A DNA stretch of 64,000 nt, taken from contig NZ_BMOD01000002.1 of the NCBI RefSeq assembly GCF_014646895.1, forward strand, positions 186,001 to 250,000, written 5' to 3'. The number at the start of each line of letters is the position of its first letter. Within the stretch, counting starts at the first letter, position 1. Below the pieces are notes generated by a model. That model saw nothing but the letters and a program-made list of their open reading frames with translations. It did no database searches and was not told where the DNA came from. The position numbers and the translations under genes were made by a program. This DNA is from Deinococcus roseus (lineage in GTDB: Bacteria; Deinococcota; Deinococci; Deinococcales; Deinococcaceae). Below, piece after piece: positions 33,992-41,925 of this stretch.

Positions 33992-35127
33992 GGTTGCCTC
34001 TCCTGCAGTTTGAAAAGCTGGGCCGTAAAGGTGTCCATGCCCTGCCAGAACACGTTGCGGTGGTAATCCCCAAAAGCATTCCCTTCCAGCAAACAATGCC
34101 GCCGAAAATCCGAGCGCAAAAGCACATCCAGACCTGCATACAGCGATTTTGGAAACACCTGCATGGCTTTCTGGCAGGTCGCCTCCAGTTCGGACCAGTG
34201 TGAACCCATACGGTCTTGCAGGGCCTGCACATCTCCCCTCTCGTTGCCCAGATGCAGGTTGGTCATGGGTCCCTGCCCCAGACGCACCATGGCCTGCATG
34301 GGGGTCTGGCCAATCACCACCACCCGCAGATCCATCGGTTTGCCCTGAAAGGTGGCCTTGGGCACCCAGGCTTCGACCTGAAGGGGATGCCGACACAGCA
34401 GGTTGATGAGGGTCTGGATGTCTGCCCACTGGTCGTAGTGGCGCAGTTTTCTGGAGTTGTACAGCCTCCCATTTTCCATCTCCACGGTGCTGATAACCCG
34501 GAGGCGAGACTCCACAGTTTTTCCAGAAACCTGCCCCGAGATGTGCAGTGCCACCGCACCACTGGCACTGCTGCCATGGGCCAGTTTCACAAAAACCCTG
34601 GACAGCCCTGAGGCTTTCATGTGTTCCAGCAAATCCTCAAAATCATGGGGTTCAGACAAGAAGGGAGGCACAGGAAGCCCTGCCTGCTGCCATCTCCTGG
34701 AAGTGATGCGCTTGTCGAAAAGCTGCAGGGCCTCCTGAAAGTCGATGGTGCACTGGTGATGTGGAGCCTGCTGCAACTGGGTTTGCAGCAAAGCAAAATA
34801 ACGCTGCAAACCCAGGTACCACTGCCCTGAAGGCAGGATCTCTCCTCTTTCCAGGTCCAGGGTTTCTGCATCTGTGCTATCCAGACCCTCCTGTCCCAGT
34901 TTCAGCAGGGCACGCTCGGTTTGCAAGCATTCACCAGAAGCGTCGATGCGCACCACACTGCCCTGTGGCACCACAGCAGCCAGATCCACTTTTTTCTGGA
35001 TGACTTCCAGCGGAGAAACCACCCGGGCAGCAGGCCAGCCCAGTTCTTGCAGGCTGGCCTGAAAAGCCTTCACCCGTCTGCTTGCAGGAGGAGCAACCAC
35101 CACCACAGGTCGGGAAGGCAGCAGCAT
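33985..35127 (-). CDS. STM4014-family protein with ATP-grasp features
   Basis: 380 residues. The central part RWQQAGLPVPPFL, VFVKLAHGSSASGAVAL and LINLLCRHPLQVEAWVPK, then MDLRVVVIG and LLEGNAFGDYH, follows the order of an ATP-grasp ligase: glycine loop, lysine, DLR strand and Asn metal ligand. Such enzymes join a carboxylate to an amine using ATP. Inference: a peptide or amino acid ligase. ATG 35127 is 4 nt beyond the STM4015 stop; the 3' end overlaps STM4013 by 7 nt. Confidence 0.82.
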   Translation of the reverse strand: MLLPSRPVVVVAPPASRRVKAFQASLQELGWPAARVVSPLEVIQKKVDLAAVVPQGSVVRIDASGECLQTERALLKLGQEGLDSTDAETLDLERGEILPSGQWYLGLQRYFALLQTQLQQAPHHQCTIDFQEALQLFDKRITSRRWQQAGLPVPPFLSEPHDFEDLLEHMKASGLSRVFVKLAHGSSASGAVALHISGQVSGKTVESRLRVISTVEMENGRLYNSRKLRHYDQWADIQTLINLLCRHPLQVEAWVPKATFQGKPMDLRVVVIGQTPMQAMVRLGQGPMTNLHLGNERGDVQALQDRMGSHWSELEATCQKAMQVFPKSLYAGLDVLLRSDFRRHCLLEGNAFGDYHRNVFWQGMDTFTAQLFKLQERQPC

Positions 35128-35131
35128 GGTT

Positions 35132-36049
35132 TTATTCGCCAATGCTGACAAAACGCCAGTCGTCATTGGTGTCCTGGGGATCTCCCAGGTCGATCAGGGG
35201 TTTGAGGGGTTCAAAGCGTTCCTGAACCTCTTCAGTGATGAAGTGGTGTTGCAAATTCAGACGCTGCAGGTGCTCCCAGGCTTCTGCATGGTTCAGCAGG
35301 GCCTGTGCCCCCTCATCGGTGAGGATCCCCAGAGAGAGGTCCAGCACTTCAAGCTGGGCCAGCACAGGGGCATTCACGATCACCTGTGCAATCTCATCCT
35401 GGTTCTGGGCATTTTTGAGACCAAGATGCTTCAGTTTTGGAAACAGGGTGCCGTCCAGAATGGGCGTGAGGTCTGCCATCTCATAACTGGCCCCGTATTC
35501 CTCGGTGCCCAGGTACAGTTCCAGATGAATCAGTTCAGGCAACTGTGCCTGCATGATGTCGCGCACAGTGTCTGCAGACATGCCTCCGGTTTGCACGATC
35601 AGGGTTTGCAGTTTCAGGGCTTTCAGGCCAGTGAAACGCAGGTCATTGCCACCCCGGGTTCCGTAGTGCAGCAGGTTGGGGTAAGCCTCAAAAACCGGGC
35701 GGTGGTCGGTGTTGTAGATCCAGGAAATCTCATTTTCCTCGTAGGTGATGTCTCCAAAGAAAAGGGCTTCCAGCAAGGGCAACTGTTGTTTTGCTGCAAC
35801 CAGTGCCTGCAGGGCCTCCGTTGCAGATTCTTCACTGTCGGTGCCCCACATGCCCACCACCAGACCACGGGATGCCCCGGAGCCCACAGTGTTCAGGTAA
35901 GACTGCAGCTTTTCCACCCAGGAGGTCTTGTCATCGTATTCCACAGAAATGCGGTAAATGGTGTTTTCCAGATGGTTCAGGGGCTGTCCAGGTTCCCAGT
36001 TGCGCACCTGAAATCCGCCAAAAGTGGTCCAATGTTCGCTGATGGCCAT
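35132..36049 (-). CDS. STM4015-family leucine-rich protein
   Basis: 305 residues. After an N-terminal domain (about 1-115), leucine-rich repeats are clear: LKALKLQTLIVQTGGM, LIHLELYLGT, LKHLGLKNAQN, LEVLDLSLGILTDEG and LQRLNLQHHFITEE, ending in an acidic tail. No enzyme motif, so a binding or substrate-presenting subunit is likely. It is the first gene of the operon, with CGGAGG about 7 nt before the ATG. A GGTTA/TAACC inverted repeat (about 36068-36085) may be its operator. Confidence 0.85.
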   Translation of the reverse strand: MAISEHWTTFGGFQVRNWEPGQPLNHLENTIYRISVEYDDKTSWVEKLQSYLNTVGSGASRGLVVGMWGTDSEESATEALQALVAAKQQLPLLEALFFGDITYEENEISWIYNTDHRPVFEAYPNLLHYGTRGGNDLRFTGLKALKLQTLIVQTGGMSADTVRDIMQAQLPELIHLELYLGTEEYGASYEMADLTPILDGTLFPKLKHLGLKNAQNQDEIAQVIVNAPVLAQLEVLDLSLGILTDEGAQALLNHAEAWEHLQRLNLQHHFITEEVQERFEPLKPLIDLGDPQDTNDDWRFVSIGE

Positions 36050-36099
36050 GTCAAATCCTCCGTTATGTGGTTAACAGAATAACCCACTTCTGTCTGAAA

Positions 36100-36684
36100 T
36101 CAAACCCCGGACAGACCCAGCAACTCAGCCATTCTTCCCCTGGGGGTCCGGTATCCACTGCGCACATGCAGGGCTTCCCGGTAATCTGGATTGAAGGCAT
36201 AAATCAATTCCACATTCATGCCATACGAATCCACCCGAAACCCATTGATGAAAAAACCCGCTTTGAGTTTGGGCAGAATCACCTGGTTGTTGGTTTGCCT
36301 GTGGTAACTGAGCACCATTTCAAACCCCAGGGCTTCAAACAGCTTCAAAAGCTCAGGCAGCAACCGGGAATACAGCCCTTTGTTCTGATGATCAGCAAGC
36401 CACCCAGTGTCCTTCATGACGATGGTCTGGGCATTCAGTTGCTCTGAATATTGCCAGCCAATCAGTTCCCCTTCAAAAAACAAACCCAGGCACACCTGAA
36501 TGCCTTTTGGCATTTTCCCCAGTTCCTGAATTCGGGCCTGCTGCTCAGGGGTGCGGGTGTCTGTCCAGCGAAACGCAAAATAATCTCCAAAAATCCGGTC
36601 TTCAATTCTGGCGCAAGCGTCCAGATACTCCTGATAAGTGATGGGCTGAATGCGGTACCCCTGCCCAAGATCCATGTCAATCAA
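36100..36684 (-). CDS. GNAT-family N-acetyltransferase
   Basis: 194 residues with the acetyl-CoA fold: an N-terminal helix pair, GIQVCLGLFFEGELIGWQ, and DTGWLADHQNKGLYSRLLPELL as the acetyl-CoA binding motif. The TTG start (36684) has AGGAGG about 5 nt upstream; the ATG 9 nt later is an alternative. It lies 50 nt upstream of the STM4015 operon on the same strand and might be cotranscribed, but a possible operator between them argues for a separate promoter. Substrate unknown. Confidence 0.78.
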   Translation of the reverse strand: MIDMDLGQGYRIQPITYQEYLDACARIEDRIFGDYFAFRWTDTRTPEQQARIQELGKMPKGIQVCLGLFFEGELIGWQYSEQLNAQTIVMKDTGWLADHQNKGLYSRLLPELLKLFEALGFEMVLSYHRQTNNQVILPKLKAGFFINGFRVDSYGMNVELIYAFNPDYREALHVRSGYRTPRGRMAELLGLSGV

Positions 36685-36734
36685 AATGACCTCCTCAAAT
36701 GGGATTTAAAGCACTTTACCAGAACCGGAATCGG

Positions 36735-37232
36735 TCAGCGCACCACTTCAAAAGCCAGGTGGGCCAGTTCATCCCGCAGCAAACCCTCCCAGCCGGTCTG
36801 AACGGCATTGAGGCTTCCAGGAAGGGCAAAAAGCAGGGTCTTTCCAGCCAGACCTCCCACAGCCCTCGACAGCATGGCGGCCCCCTTCACCTGCTGGTAA
36901 GACAGCATCCTGAAAAGCTCACCGAACCCTGGCATGGGTTTCTCGATCAGGCTTTCCATGACCGGAATGGTCACATCCCGACCTGTGATGCCCGTCCCAC
37001 CTGAACTGATCACGATCTGGGCCTCCTGCATGAAACCCTGAAAAGCCGCCTTGATCTGGTCTTTTTCGTCTTTGACGATGGTCCGACCCACCAGCAGATG
37101 ACCTGCTTTTTCCAGCTCTGAAATCAGATAATTGCCGCTGTGGTCATTGTCCAGCGTGCGGGTGTCAGAAATGGTGATGATGGCCATCCGCACCTGCCGG
37201 GGAGCCTGGGATTTGTGTTCGGGTTGGGTCAT
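36735..37232 (-). CDS. moaB: Molybdopterin biosynthesis protein MoaB
   Basis: 165 residues. [18 protein letters not shown], the [15 protein letters not shown] loop and [19 protein letters not shown] are the MoaB/MogA signatures. The enzyme adenylates molybdopterin before molybdenum insertion. The ATG follows TAAATT (37239-37244) by 6 nt, a leaderless layout. No other molybdenum cofactor genes are adjacent. Confidence 0.95.
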   Translation of the reverse strand: MTQPEHKSQAPRQVRMAIITISDTRTLDNDHSGNYLISELEKAGHLLVGRTIVKDEKDQIKAAFQGFMQEAQIVISSGGTGITGRDVTIPVMESLIEKPMPGFGELFRMLSYQQVKGAAMLSRAVGGLAGKTLLFALPGSLNAVQTGWEGLLRDELAHLAFEVVR

Positions 37233-37275
37233 GGGAACAATTTATCATGGGCAAACCCGAAGCCCACCCCCGTTT

Positions 37276-38130
37276 CTACCTGTGTGTCTCCACTTTTAAA
37301 GCATGCTGCACAGGTTCAGGAAGTTTCTTCCACCATTTGCGGTCTATGGATTCCAGTTTCTGGGCGTATTCCAGGGCCAGCATCACGTAAGAGCGTTCCT
37401 GCAAGCGTTTTTGCAGGGCAGCCTCTCCTTTGGACTGAATGAAGTCCAGCAAAACATCGCTGAGTTGTTTCTGGACGTTTTCAAAGGCGATGTGGGCTGC
37501 CACCTTCAGGCCATCCTCGGTCAGGTAGGGGAATTTTTCAAGTTGAAACTGCAAATCTGGATTGTCCTGCAGTTTTCTGGCCACCGATTGCACCTGGTTG
37601 CTTAACGTCAGGTCCCGGCAGGGCAAACACAGGCCTTCCCGATCGGTCAGGGTCCTGCAGGCAGGGCAGGGCTTGAAGCCCTTCTGGGAGCGCAGGCGTT
37701 TGGATTGCAGCACCGCCTCTGCAGCTTTGCGTGCGGTTTCCCGGAAGTGCTCTGGCACATCCTCAATCAGGTGCTCCACAGTTTCCAGGTCACGGGCGGT
37801 CAGCCTGGGAGGAGAAGGAGGCCTGGGCTGGTCCACCGGGGAATTCACCGTGCCCACCACAAATTTGATGTCCTGGATTCTGCCCTCTCCCAGCACCTCG
37901 GACAGTCGGGTCACAAAGCGGGTGCGCTGCAAGGAGAGGTGGTGGGCCACCACCGAATCCTGCACCTCCACCACCAGAACCTTGTCCTGCACCGCACGGG
38001 CACGGGTCATTTTGCTGAGTTGGGGTCCCACCACCTGGGGCCACACGGCCACTGCACGGGCACGCTCCACACCACCCTGGAGACCCTGTCTGCGCATCAT
38101 TTTGAACAGCAGGTTATTGAATTCTTTCAA
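37276..38130 (-). CDS. DciA-like (DUF721) protein with extended zinc-finger C-terminus
   Basis: 284 residues. The first 95 (VERARAVAVWPQVVGPQLSKMTRARAVQDKVLVVEV, then SVVAHHLSL) form the DUF721/DciA domain, which in other bacteria loads the replicative helicase. A proline-rich linker is followed by CPAC and CLPC, a possible zinc knuckle (about 166-183), and a helical domain of about 100 residues. The DUF721 domain alone is usually 100-180 residues, so the extension is notable. The start lies inside recF (17-nt overlap). Confidence 0.8.
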   Translation of the reverse strand: MKEFNNLLFKMMRRQGLQGGVERARAVAVWPQVVGPQLSKMTRARAVQDKVLVVEVQDSVVAHHLSLQRTRFVTRLSEVLGEGRIQDIKFVVGTVNSPVDQPRPPSPPRLTARDLETVEHLIEDVPEHFRETARKAAEAVLQSKRLRSQKGFKPCPACRTLTDREGLCLPCRDLTLSNQVQSVARKLQDNPDLQFQLEKFPYLTEDGLKVAAHIAFENVQKQLSDVLLDFIQSKGEAALQKRLQERSYVMLALEYAQKLESIDRKWWKKLPEPVQHALKVETHR

Positions 38131-39154
38131 GGTGGCCTCCCTCCATGCGGTAGTGGTGTGCTGCGTGGGGCAGGGGTTCGGTTCCGGTGATCAGGGCTTG
38201 AGGACTGCGTTTTGCCAGTTCGATCAGGGCATTTCTGCGCTCTGGATCGAGTTCTGCACTGAAGTCGTCAATCAAGAGGATGGGGTTTTCCTGGTAGCGT
38301 TCAAACAAGAGTTCGTACTCGGCGTACCTGAGGGCGAGCGCTATGGTTCTGGCTTCTCCCCTGCTGGCAAAATCTGAAGCTGGCTGACCCCGCAAAGTCA
38401 AAACCAGATCGTCCCGGTGAGGTCCAATCACCGTGCTCTGGCGGGCAAATTCCTCTGAGCGCCTCAGAAGAAAATCCCTGGCGTATCCCTGAATGGAGGT
38501 GGTTTCTTGCAAGGTGATGCCCAGTTCCCCCCTGCCCCCAATGCGGGTGTGGGCATCGCTGGCATACTGCTGGATTTTCTGGATGGCCCGTTGACGGAGG
38601 TCCATCAGCAGGGTGCCCAGTTCGGTCAGTTTGGCATCGAAGACTTCTAAAGCCCACTGTTCATCGTTCTTGAGGGCTGCATTGCGCTGGGCCAGGTTTT
38701 TCTGGTACAGGTCCAGGCCCTGGGCATAGCGGGCACTGATTTTGGACAGCAGATCATCCAGAAATTTTCTGCGCCCACTGGGGCTGCCAAACACAATCTC
38801 GCTGTCTTCTGGGGCAATGAAAACGGCCCCTCCACGCAGCAGTTCTGCGCTTTTGACCCGAATGCCGTCCAGTTTCATCAGGCGTTTTCCCCGGCCAATC
38901 CCAACTTCTGCGATGCTGTGGCCTTCATCGCGCTCCAGGGTGGCTTTCACGTAGGCTTCGGTTTCTTCAAAGCGCACCAGTTGCTGCAGCCTGCCTGCAT
39001 CCACCACGCCTGTTAAAACCAGATAGATGGCTTCCAGAACGTTGGTTTTTCCCTGTCCGTTCAGTCCTGAAATGGAGTGGATGCCGTCTTCAAAACGCAT
39101 GTCCTGGTCTCTGAGGTTGCGGTAGTTGAGGGTGGTGAGGAGGCGCAGAATCAC
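38114..39154 (-). CDS. recF: DNA replication and repair protein RecF
   Basis: 346 residues. The Walker A is GLNGQGKTN near residue 33, the signature region is FASRGEARTIALALRYAE and the Walker B is ILLIDDFSAELD. RecF with RecO and RecR loads RecA on gapped DNA, the main recombination route in Deinococcus. GTG 39154 is proposed because TAGGAT lies 7 nt before it; ATGs at 39163/39160 are alternatives. A longer in-frame extension reads through a purine-rich simple repeat and is rejected. Confidence 0.93.
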   Translation of the reverse strand: MILRLLTTLNYRNLRDQDMRFEDGIHSISGLNGQGKTNVLEAIYLVLTGVVDAGRLQQLVRFEETEAYVKATLERDEGHSIAEVGIGRGKRLMKLDGIRVKSAELLRGGAVFIAPEDSEIVFGSPSGRRKFLDDLLSKISARYAQGLDLYQKNLAQRNAALKNDEQWALEVFDAKLTELGTLLMDLRQRAIQKIQQYASDAHTRIGGRGELGITLQETTSIQGYARDFLLRRSEEFARQSTVIGPHRDDLVLTLRGQPASDFASRGEARTIALALRYAEYELLFERYQENPILLIDDFSAELDPERRNALIELAKRSPQALITGTEPLPHAAHHYRMEGGHLERIQ

Positions 39155-39161
39155 GAGCATC

Positions 39162-39167
39162 ATCCTA
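39162..39167 (-). promoter_or_regulatory. -10 hexamer of recF, leaderless layout
   Basis: TAGGAT on the minus strand, 7 nt before GTG 39154. The same hexamer and spacing occur before the GTG of the prenyltransferase at 51038. Confidence 0.55.
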
Positions 39168-39199
39168 CAGCATGTGCCTTTGTGACTCCATGCGGGGAA

Positions 39200-39232
39200 C
39201 AGAGCAGAAGGCAGAAGTCGGAAGGCAGAAGG
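39200..39232. repeat. Degenerate GCAGAAG/GGAAGGC simple repeat
   Basis: GCAGAAGGCAGAAG, then TCGGAAGGCAGAAGGCC. A related GAGCAGAAGGCAAC stretch occurs at about 52958. Low-complexity intergenic repeat. Confidence 0.55.
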
Positions 39233-39306
39233 CCATAAACGATGTATCAATGGAGGATTTTCCTTGCGATGTCTTTGTGCTTTTCAGAACAGACTTGCCA
39301 GATCCA

Positions 39307-39340
39307 CTACTTTGTGTAACTATGTAGCCATACAAAGTAG
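39307..39340. promoter_or_regulatory. PadR operator candidate over the promoter
   Basis: CTACTTTGT (39307-39315) and ACAAAGTAG (39332-39340) are perfect inverted arms. A possible promoter (TTGCCA 39295, TAACTA 39317, 16-nt spacer) overlaps it. Autorepression by the following PadR gene is likely. Confidence 0.65.
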
Positions 39341-39354
39341 ATGAAAGGAGGTTT

Positions 39355-39696
39355 ATGGACGCCAACACTTTAAAAGGACACCTCGACCTGATCCTGCTGG
39401 CCACCCTGGAAAAAGAGCCGCTGTATGGGCTGCGCATCATTCAGGAAGTGCAGGTGCAAACCGAAGGCTTTTTCAGCTTCAAAGAGGGCACGCTGTATCC
39501 TGCCCTGCACCGTCTGGAAAAAGCAGGCTGGATTGACACCGAAACCCAGCCCTCCCCCATTGGGGGTCCACCCCGCAAATATTACAAACTCACCGAATCA
39601 GGAAGGAAAGCCCTGCAAGACAAACGCCAGGAATGGCAGAGCTTCCAGCAGGCCATGAAAGCCTTCGGAGGAAACAGACATGCAAAAGCAAATTGA
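39355..39696 (+). CDS. PadR-family transcriptional regulator
   Basis: 113 residues. GHLDLILLATLEKEPLYGLRII, then GTLYPALHRLEKAGWI and PPRKYYKLTESGRKAL, is the PadR winged helix. GAAAGGAGG precedes the ATG. The stop region overlaps the next gene by 17 nt. PadR genes are often paired with a membrane protein carrying an HAAS domain, as here. Confidence 0.93.
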   Translation: MDANTLKGHLDLILLATLEKEPLYGLRIIQEVQVQTEGFFSFKEGTLYPALHRLEKAGWIDTETQPSPIGGPPRKYYKLTESGRKALQDKRQEWQSFQQAMKAFGGNRHAKAN

Positions 39697-40729
39697 ACAG
39701 TACCTGAATCGGGCAACCCGTGGGTTGTGGGGTCAGAAACGCCAGCACATCAAACAGGAATTGTATTCCCACATCTACGAGAAAATGCACTTTCAGATGG
39801 CATTTGGCAAATCCGAACAGGAGGCCCTGGAAAGTGCCTTGCAGTCTCTGGGAAAACCACAGGAACTGAATGCCGGACTGCTGAAAACCCATGGGCTTCC
39901 TGCTTTTGGGAAAGCTTTGATGGTCACTGCACTGGTGGGAACACTGCTGGTCACACAGGCGCAGAACCTGAGAACCATAGAGGTGTTCCAGAAAACCCCT
40001 CCCTGCACGTCCAGCAATAGCTGTCTTTTGCCCCAGCACTACATTTCATTGCACGACCTCACACCCTTGCTGCAGCAACTGGACATCACCGCAGAGTTCA
40101 GGATGGAAGGTCTGCTGCAGAAAGCCCCACAGCTGTACCTCAATGGGGAAAACATCCACCTGCCTTCCACCCATCTGCTGGGCACCACCCCTGAGAACGC
40201 TGCTGTGGAGGTCTCTGTTCTGCTGCGCGGGCTTTACATCAACAAAAACATCAAGGTTTCTGGCCTGATCAACCCACAAATCGAAATGCAAAATTCCAGG
40301 GTCAAGTTTGAAAACCAGACCATCCCTTATGACGCTACAGATTTCTACCTTTCCCTGATCCAGAAAGACATCGAAGACCTCACCCAGACCCAGCTGGTTT
40401 TCATGAACGACGAATACACCAGAACCCACTCTGAACGCATCACCATCAAGGTTCCAGACGCACCAGACGGAGAGGTTTATGCACTGCTGCAAAAACCTTC
40501 TGCAGACCTTTACGATGCCCAGGGCAAACCTCTTCGTGCCCTTTCCATGGTGCTGGGAGAGGCCCTGAACGGCAAAGTGGCTTTATACACCAATCCCAGA
40601 GAGCTGCAGCCCGTTTCGCTCAAAAACGCAAAAACCGGAGATGTGTTTCTCAGGCTTTCTGGAGATCCTGCAAAGCCAAAATACACTGAAATCTTCCCGA
40701 ATCCAGAAGACATCGCCCGGCATTTCTGA
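39680..40729 (+). CDS. HAAS/permease-prefix-like membrane protein
   Basis: 349 residues. The N-terminal 65 (IEQYLNRATRGLWGQKRQHIKQELYSH, then FGKSEQEALESALQSLG) resemble the HAAS/permease-prefix domain. One membrane helix (about 75-93, PAFGKALMVTALVGTLLV) leads to a 250-residue extracytoplasmic part with no recognised domain. In other bacteria HAAS proteins transmit envelope or antimicrobial signals with PadR. Overlap with the PadR gene makes the pair a unit. Confidence 0.7.
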   Translation: MQKQIEQYLNRATRGLWGQKRQHIKQELYSHIYEKMHFQMAFGKSEQEALESALQSLGKPQELNAGLLKTHGLPAFGKALMVTALVGTLLVTQAQNLRTIEVFQKTPPCTSSNSCLLPQHYISLHDLTPLLQQLDITAEFRMEGLLQKAPQLYLNGENIHLPSTHLLGTTPENAAVEVSVLLRGLYINKNIKVSGLINPQIEMQNSRVKFENQTIPYDATDFYLSLIQKDIEDLTQTQLVFMNDEYTRTHSERITIKVPDAPDGEVYALLQKPSADLYDAQGKPLRALSMVLGEALNGKVALYTNPRELQPVSLKNAKTGDVFLRLSGDPAKPKYTEIFPNPEDIARHF

Positions 40730-40765
40730 CCTTTCCACCTGCACATCCACGGCACACTCCTGCAA

Positions 40766-40800
40766 AAACCCCCGAGGCATTCTCGGGGGTCTGTTTTGTT
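40766..40800 (+). terminator. Rho-independent terminator
   Basis: ACCCCCGAG pairs with CTCGGGGGT around GCATT, followed by CTGTTTTGTT. Confidence 0.85.
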
Positions 40801-40822
40801 GCATCAGGTTCAGGCTGAGGGT

Positions 40823-41488
40823 TTAAGACTGGCCCATGGAACGCTTGAGGGCTTCAAGCTCCTCGTCAATCTCTTTGTCGCGGCCCAGGTCTTTGAGCTG
40901 CTCATCGATGTCAGATTCCTTGCGAAGCTGTCCCATGGCCTTGGCCTGGTCTTCCATGCCAGAAACCTTGCGCTCCATGTCTTCAAAAGCAGACATGGCC
41001 CCTTTGCTCTTGTCAAAACCAGAGATGCGCTCCAGGGTCTGGGTGGCCTCTGCACCTTTCTGGCGGGCCTGCAGCAGTTCCTTCTTGGCCTGGAATTCGC
41101 TGATCTTGCCTTCCAGAGCCCGCAACTGGGTTTTCAGCTCTTCAATGATGCTGTCCTGCTGCTGGATCTGGGTGGAGTATGCGTTGGCGATGTCCTCGTA
41201 GTTCTTCTTGCGGGTCAGCGCTTCACGGGCCAGGTTTTCATTGCCCAGTTTGAGGGCTTCCTGGGCTTTGACCACATACTCCTCGGAGAGCTTTTTGTTG
41301 AGCATCTGCTCACGCTTGAGCTTTTCACCCTGGGCCATGGATTCGGCCACTTCCTTGCGGGCCTGGGCGTAAGCGTCTCGCATGTCCATCATGCTCTGCT
41401 CGATGATTTTTTCGGGGTCTTCCGCGCGGGAAATCAGGTCGTTGACATTGGCACGAATCAGGCGGCTTAAACGGTCAAGAATGCTCAT
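40823..41488 (-). CDS. pspA: PspA/IM30-family membrane-protection protein
   Basis: 221 residues, almost entirely coiled coil. The N-terminal amphipathic helix (MSILDRLSRLIRANVNDLI) binds membrane, followed by DPEKIIEQSMMDMRDAY. PspA/Vipp1 proteins form ESCRT-III-like polymers that protect stressed membranes. ATG 41488 has AGGAGG about 8 nt upstream; a longer in-frame start is rejected. A single gene without PspBC partners. Confidence 0.93.
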   Translation of the reverse strand: MSILDRLSRLIRANVNDLISRAEDPEKIIEQSMMDMRDAYAQARKEVAESMAQGEKLKREQMLNKKLSEEYVVKAQEALKLGNENLAREALTRKKNYEDIANAYSTQIQQQDSIIEELKTQLRALEGKISEFQAKKELLQARQKGAEATQTLERISGFDKSKGAMSAFEDMERKVSGMEDQAKAMGQLRKESDIDEQLKDLGRDKEIDEELEALKRSMGQS

Positions 41489-41604
41489 GGGTGTTCCTCC
41501 TGTTTGCTGATACGCATGTTCAAATCTCAAAGTTGCGGCTTGGGGCTTCATCTATTTTAAGGGTTCAATCTGATTGTACTGTGATGATTCACGCTGAGGA
41601 AAAA

Positions 41605-41721
41605 GCCCAGAGCCCAGAGCCCATGACCGAGGGCCACACCAAAAGCGTTTGCATCAGCTTCTGAGGTCAACCCTTTGCTTGAGCTACAGCAGCTCTGGGT
41701 TCTCTCCCCTGACCCTCGGCC
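41605..41721. repeat. Possible degenerate GCCGAGGGC-family repeat
   Basis: TGACCGAGGGCCA at the left (41624) and TGACCCTCGGCC at the right (41709) are complementary. AGAGCCCAGAGC (41609) also matches GCTCTGGGTTCT (41692) in inverse. The order of the two pairs does not nest, so only part can fold at once. Confidence 0.35.
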
Positions 41722-41764
41722 GCTCAGTATGCTCAATCCACCCTGCCCCTTCAGACTTCTGGGG

Positions 41765-41770
41765 TATACT
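41765..41770 (+). promoter_or_regulatory. -10 hexamer of the thiamine operon
   Basis: TATACT, about 8 nt before the riboswitch 5' strand. No good -35 seen. Confidence 0.6.
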
Positions 41771-41778
41771 CTTCTTTG

Positions 41779-41880
41779 CGTCACCGGGGGTGCCCCAAAA
41801 TGCGCTTTGAACAGCGCTTGCGGGCTGAGATCATACCCCATCACCTGATCTGGTTCGGACCAGCGGAGGGAGAGTGCCAC
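41779..41880 (+). ncRNA. TPP riboswitch (THI element)
   Basis: The aptamer core is unmistakable: GGGGTGCCCC, the conserved GGGCTGAGATCATACCC with a variable stem before it, then ACCTGATCTGG and CAGCGGAGGGAGAGT. It binds thiamine diphosphate and here precedes thiBPQ-thiN, so uptake is turned off when the cofactor is plentiful. Confidence 0.95.
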
Positions 41881-41895
41881 CGTTTCACAGCATTC

Positions 41896-41924
41896 TCTCC
41901 TTTCGACGCGAAAGGAGATTTTTT
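41896..41924 (+). terminator. Riboswitch expression platform: terminator that contains the Shine-Dalgarno
   Basis: TCTCCTTTCG pairs with CGAAAGGAGA around ACG, followed by six T directly before the thiB start. The AAGGAG in the descending arm (41912-41917) is also the ribosome binding site 8 nt before ATG 41926. One hairpin can therefore block both transcription and translation. Confidence 0.85.
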
Positions 41925-41925
41925 C

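Noticed and set aside
33992..34429. N-terminal extension of the STM4013 frame
   Set aside because: It lies within STM4014 in another frame; the ATG at 33991 has a good ribosome site.
39165..39250. Upstream in-frame start for recF giving an LWPSAFRLLPSAL stretch
   Set aside because: This is translation of a GCAGAAG/GGAAGGC simple repeat, a common artefact.
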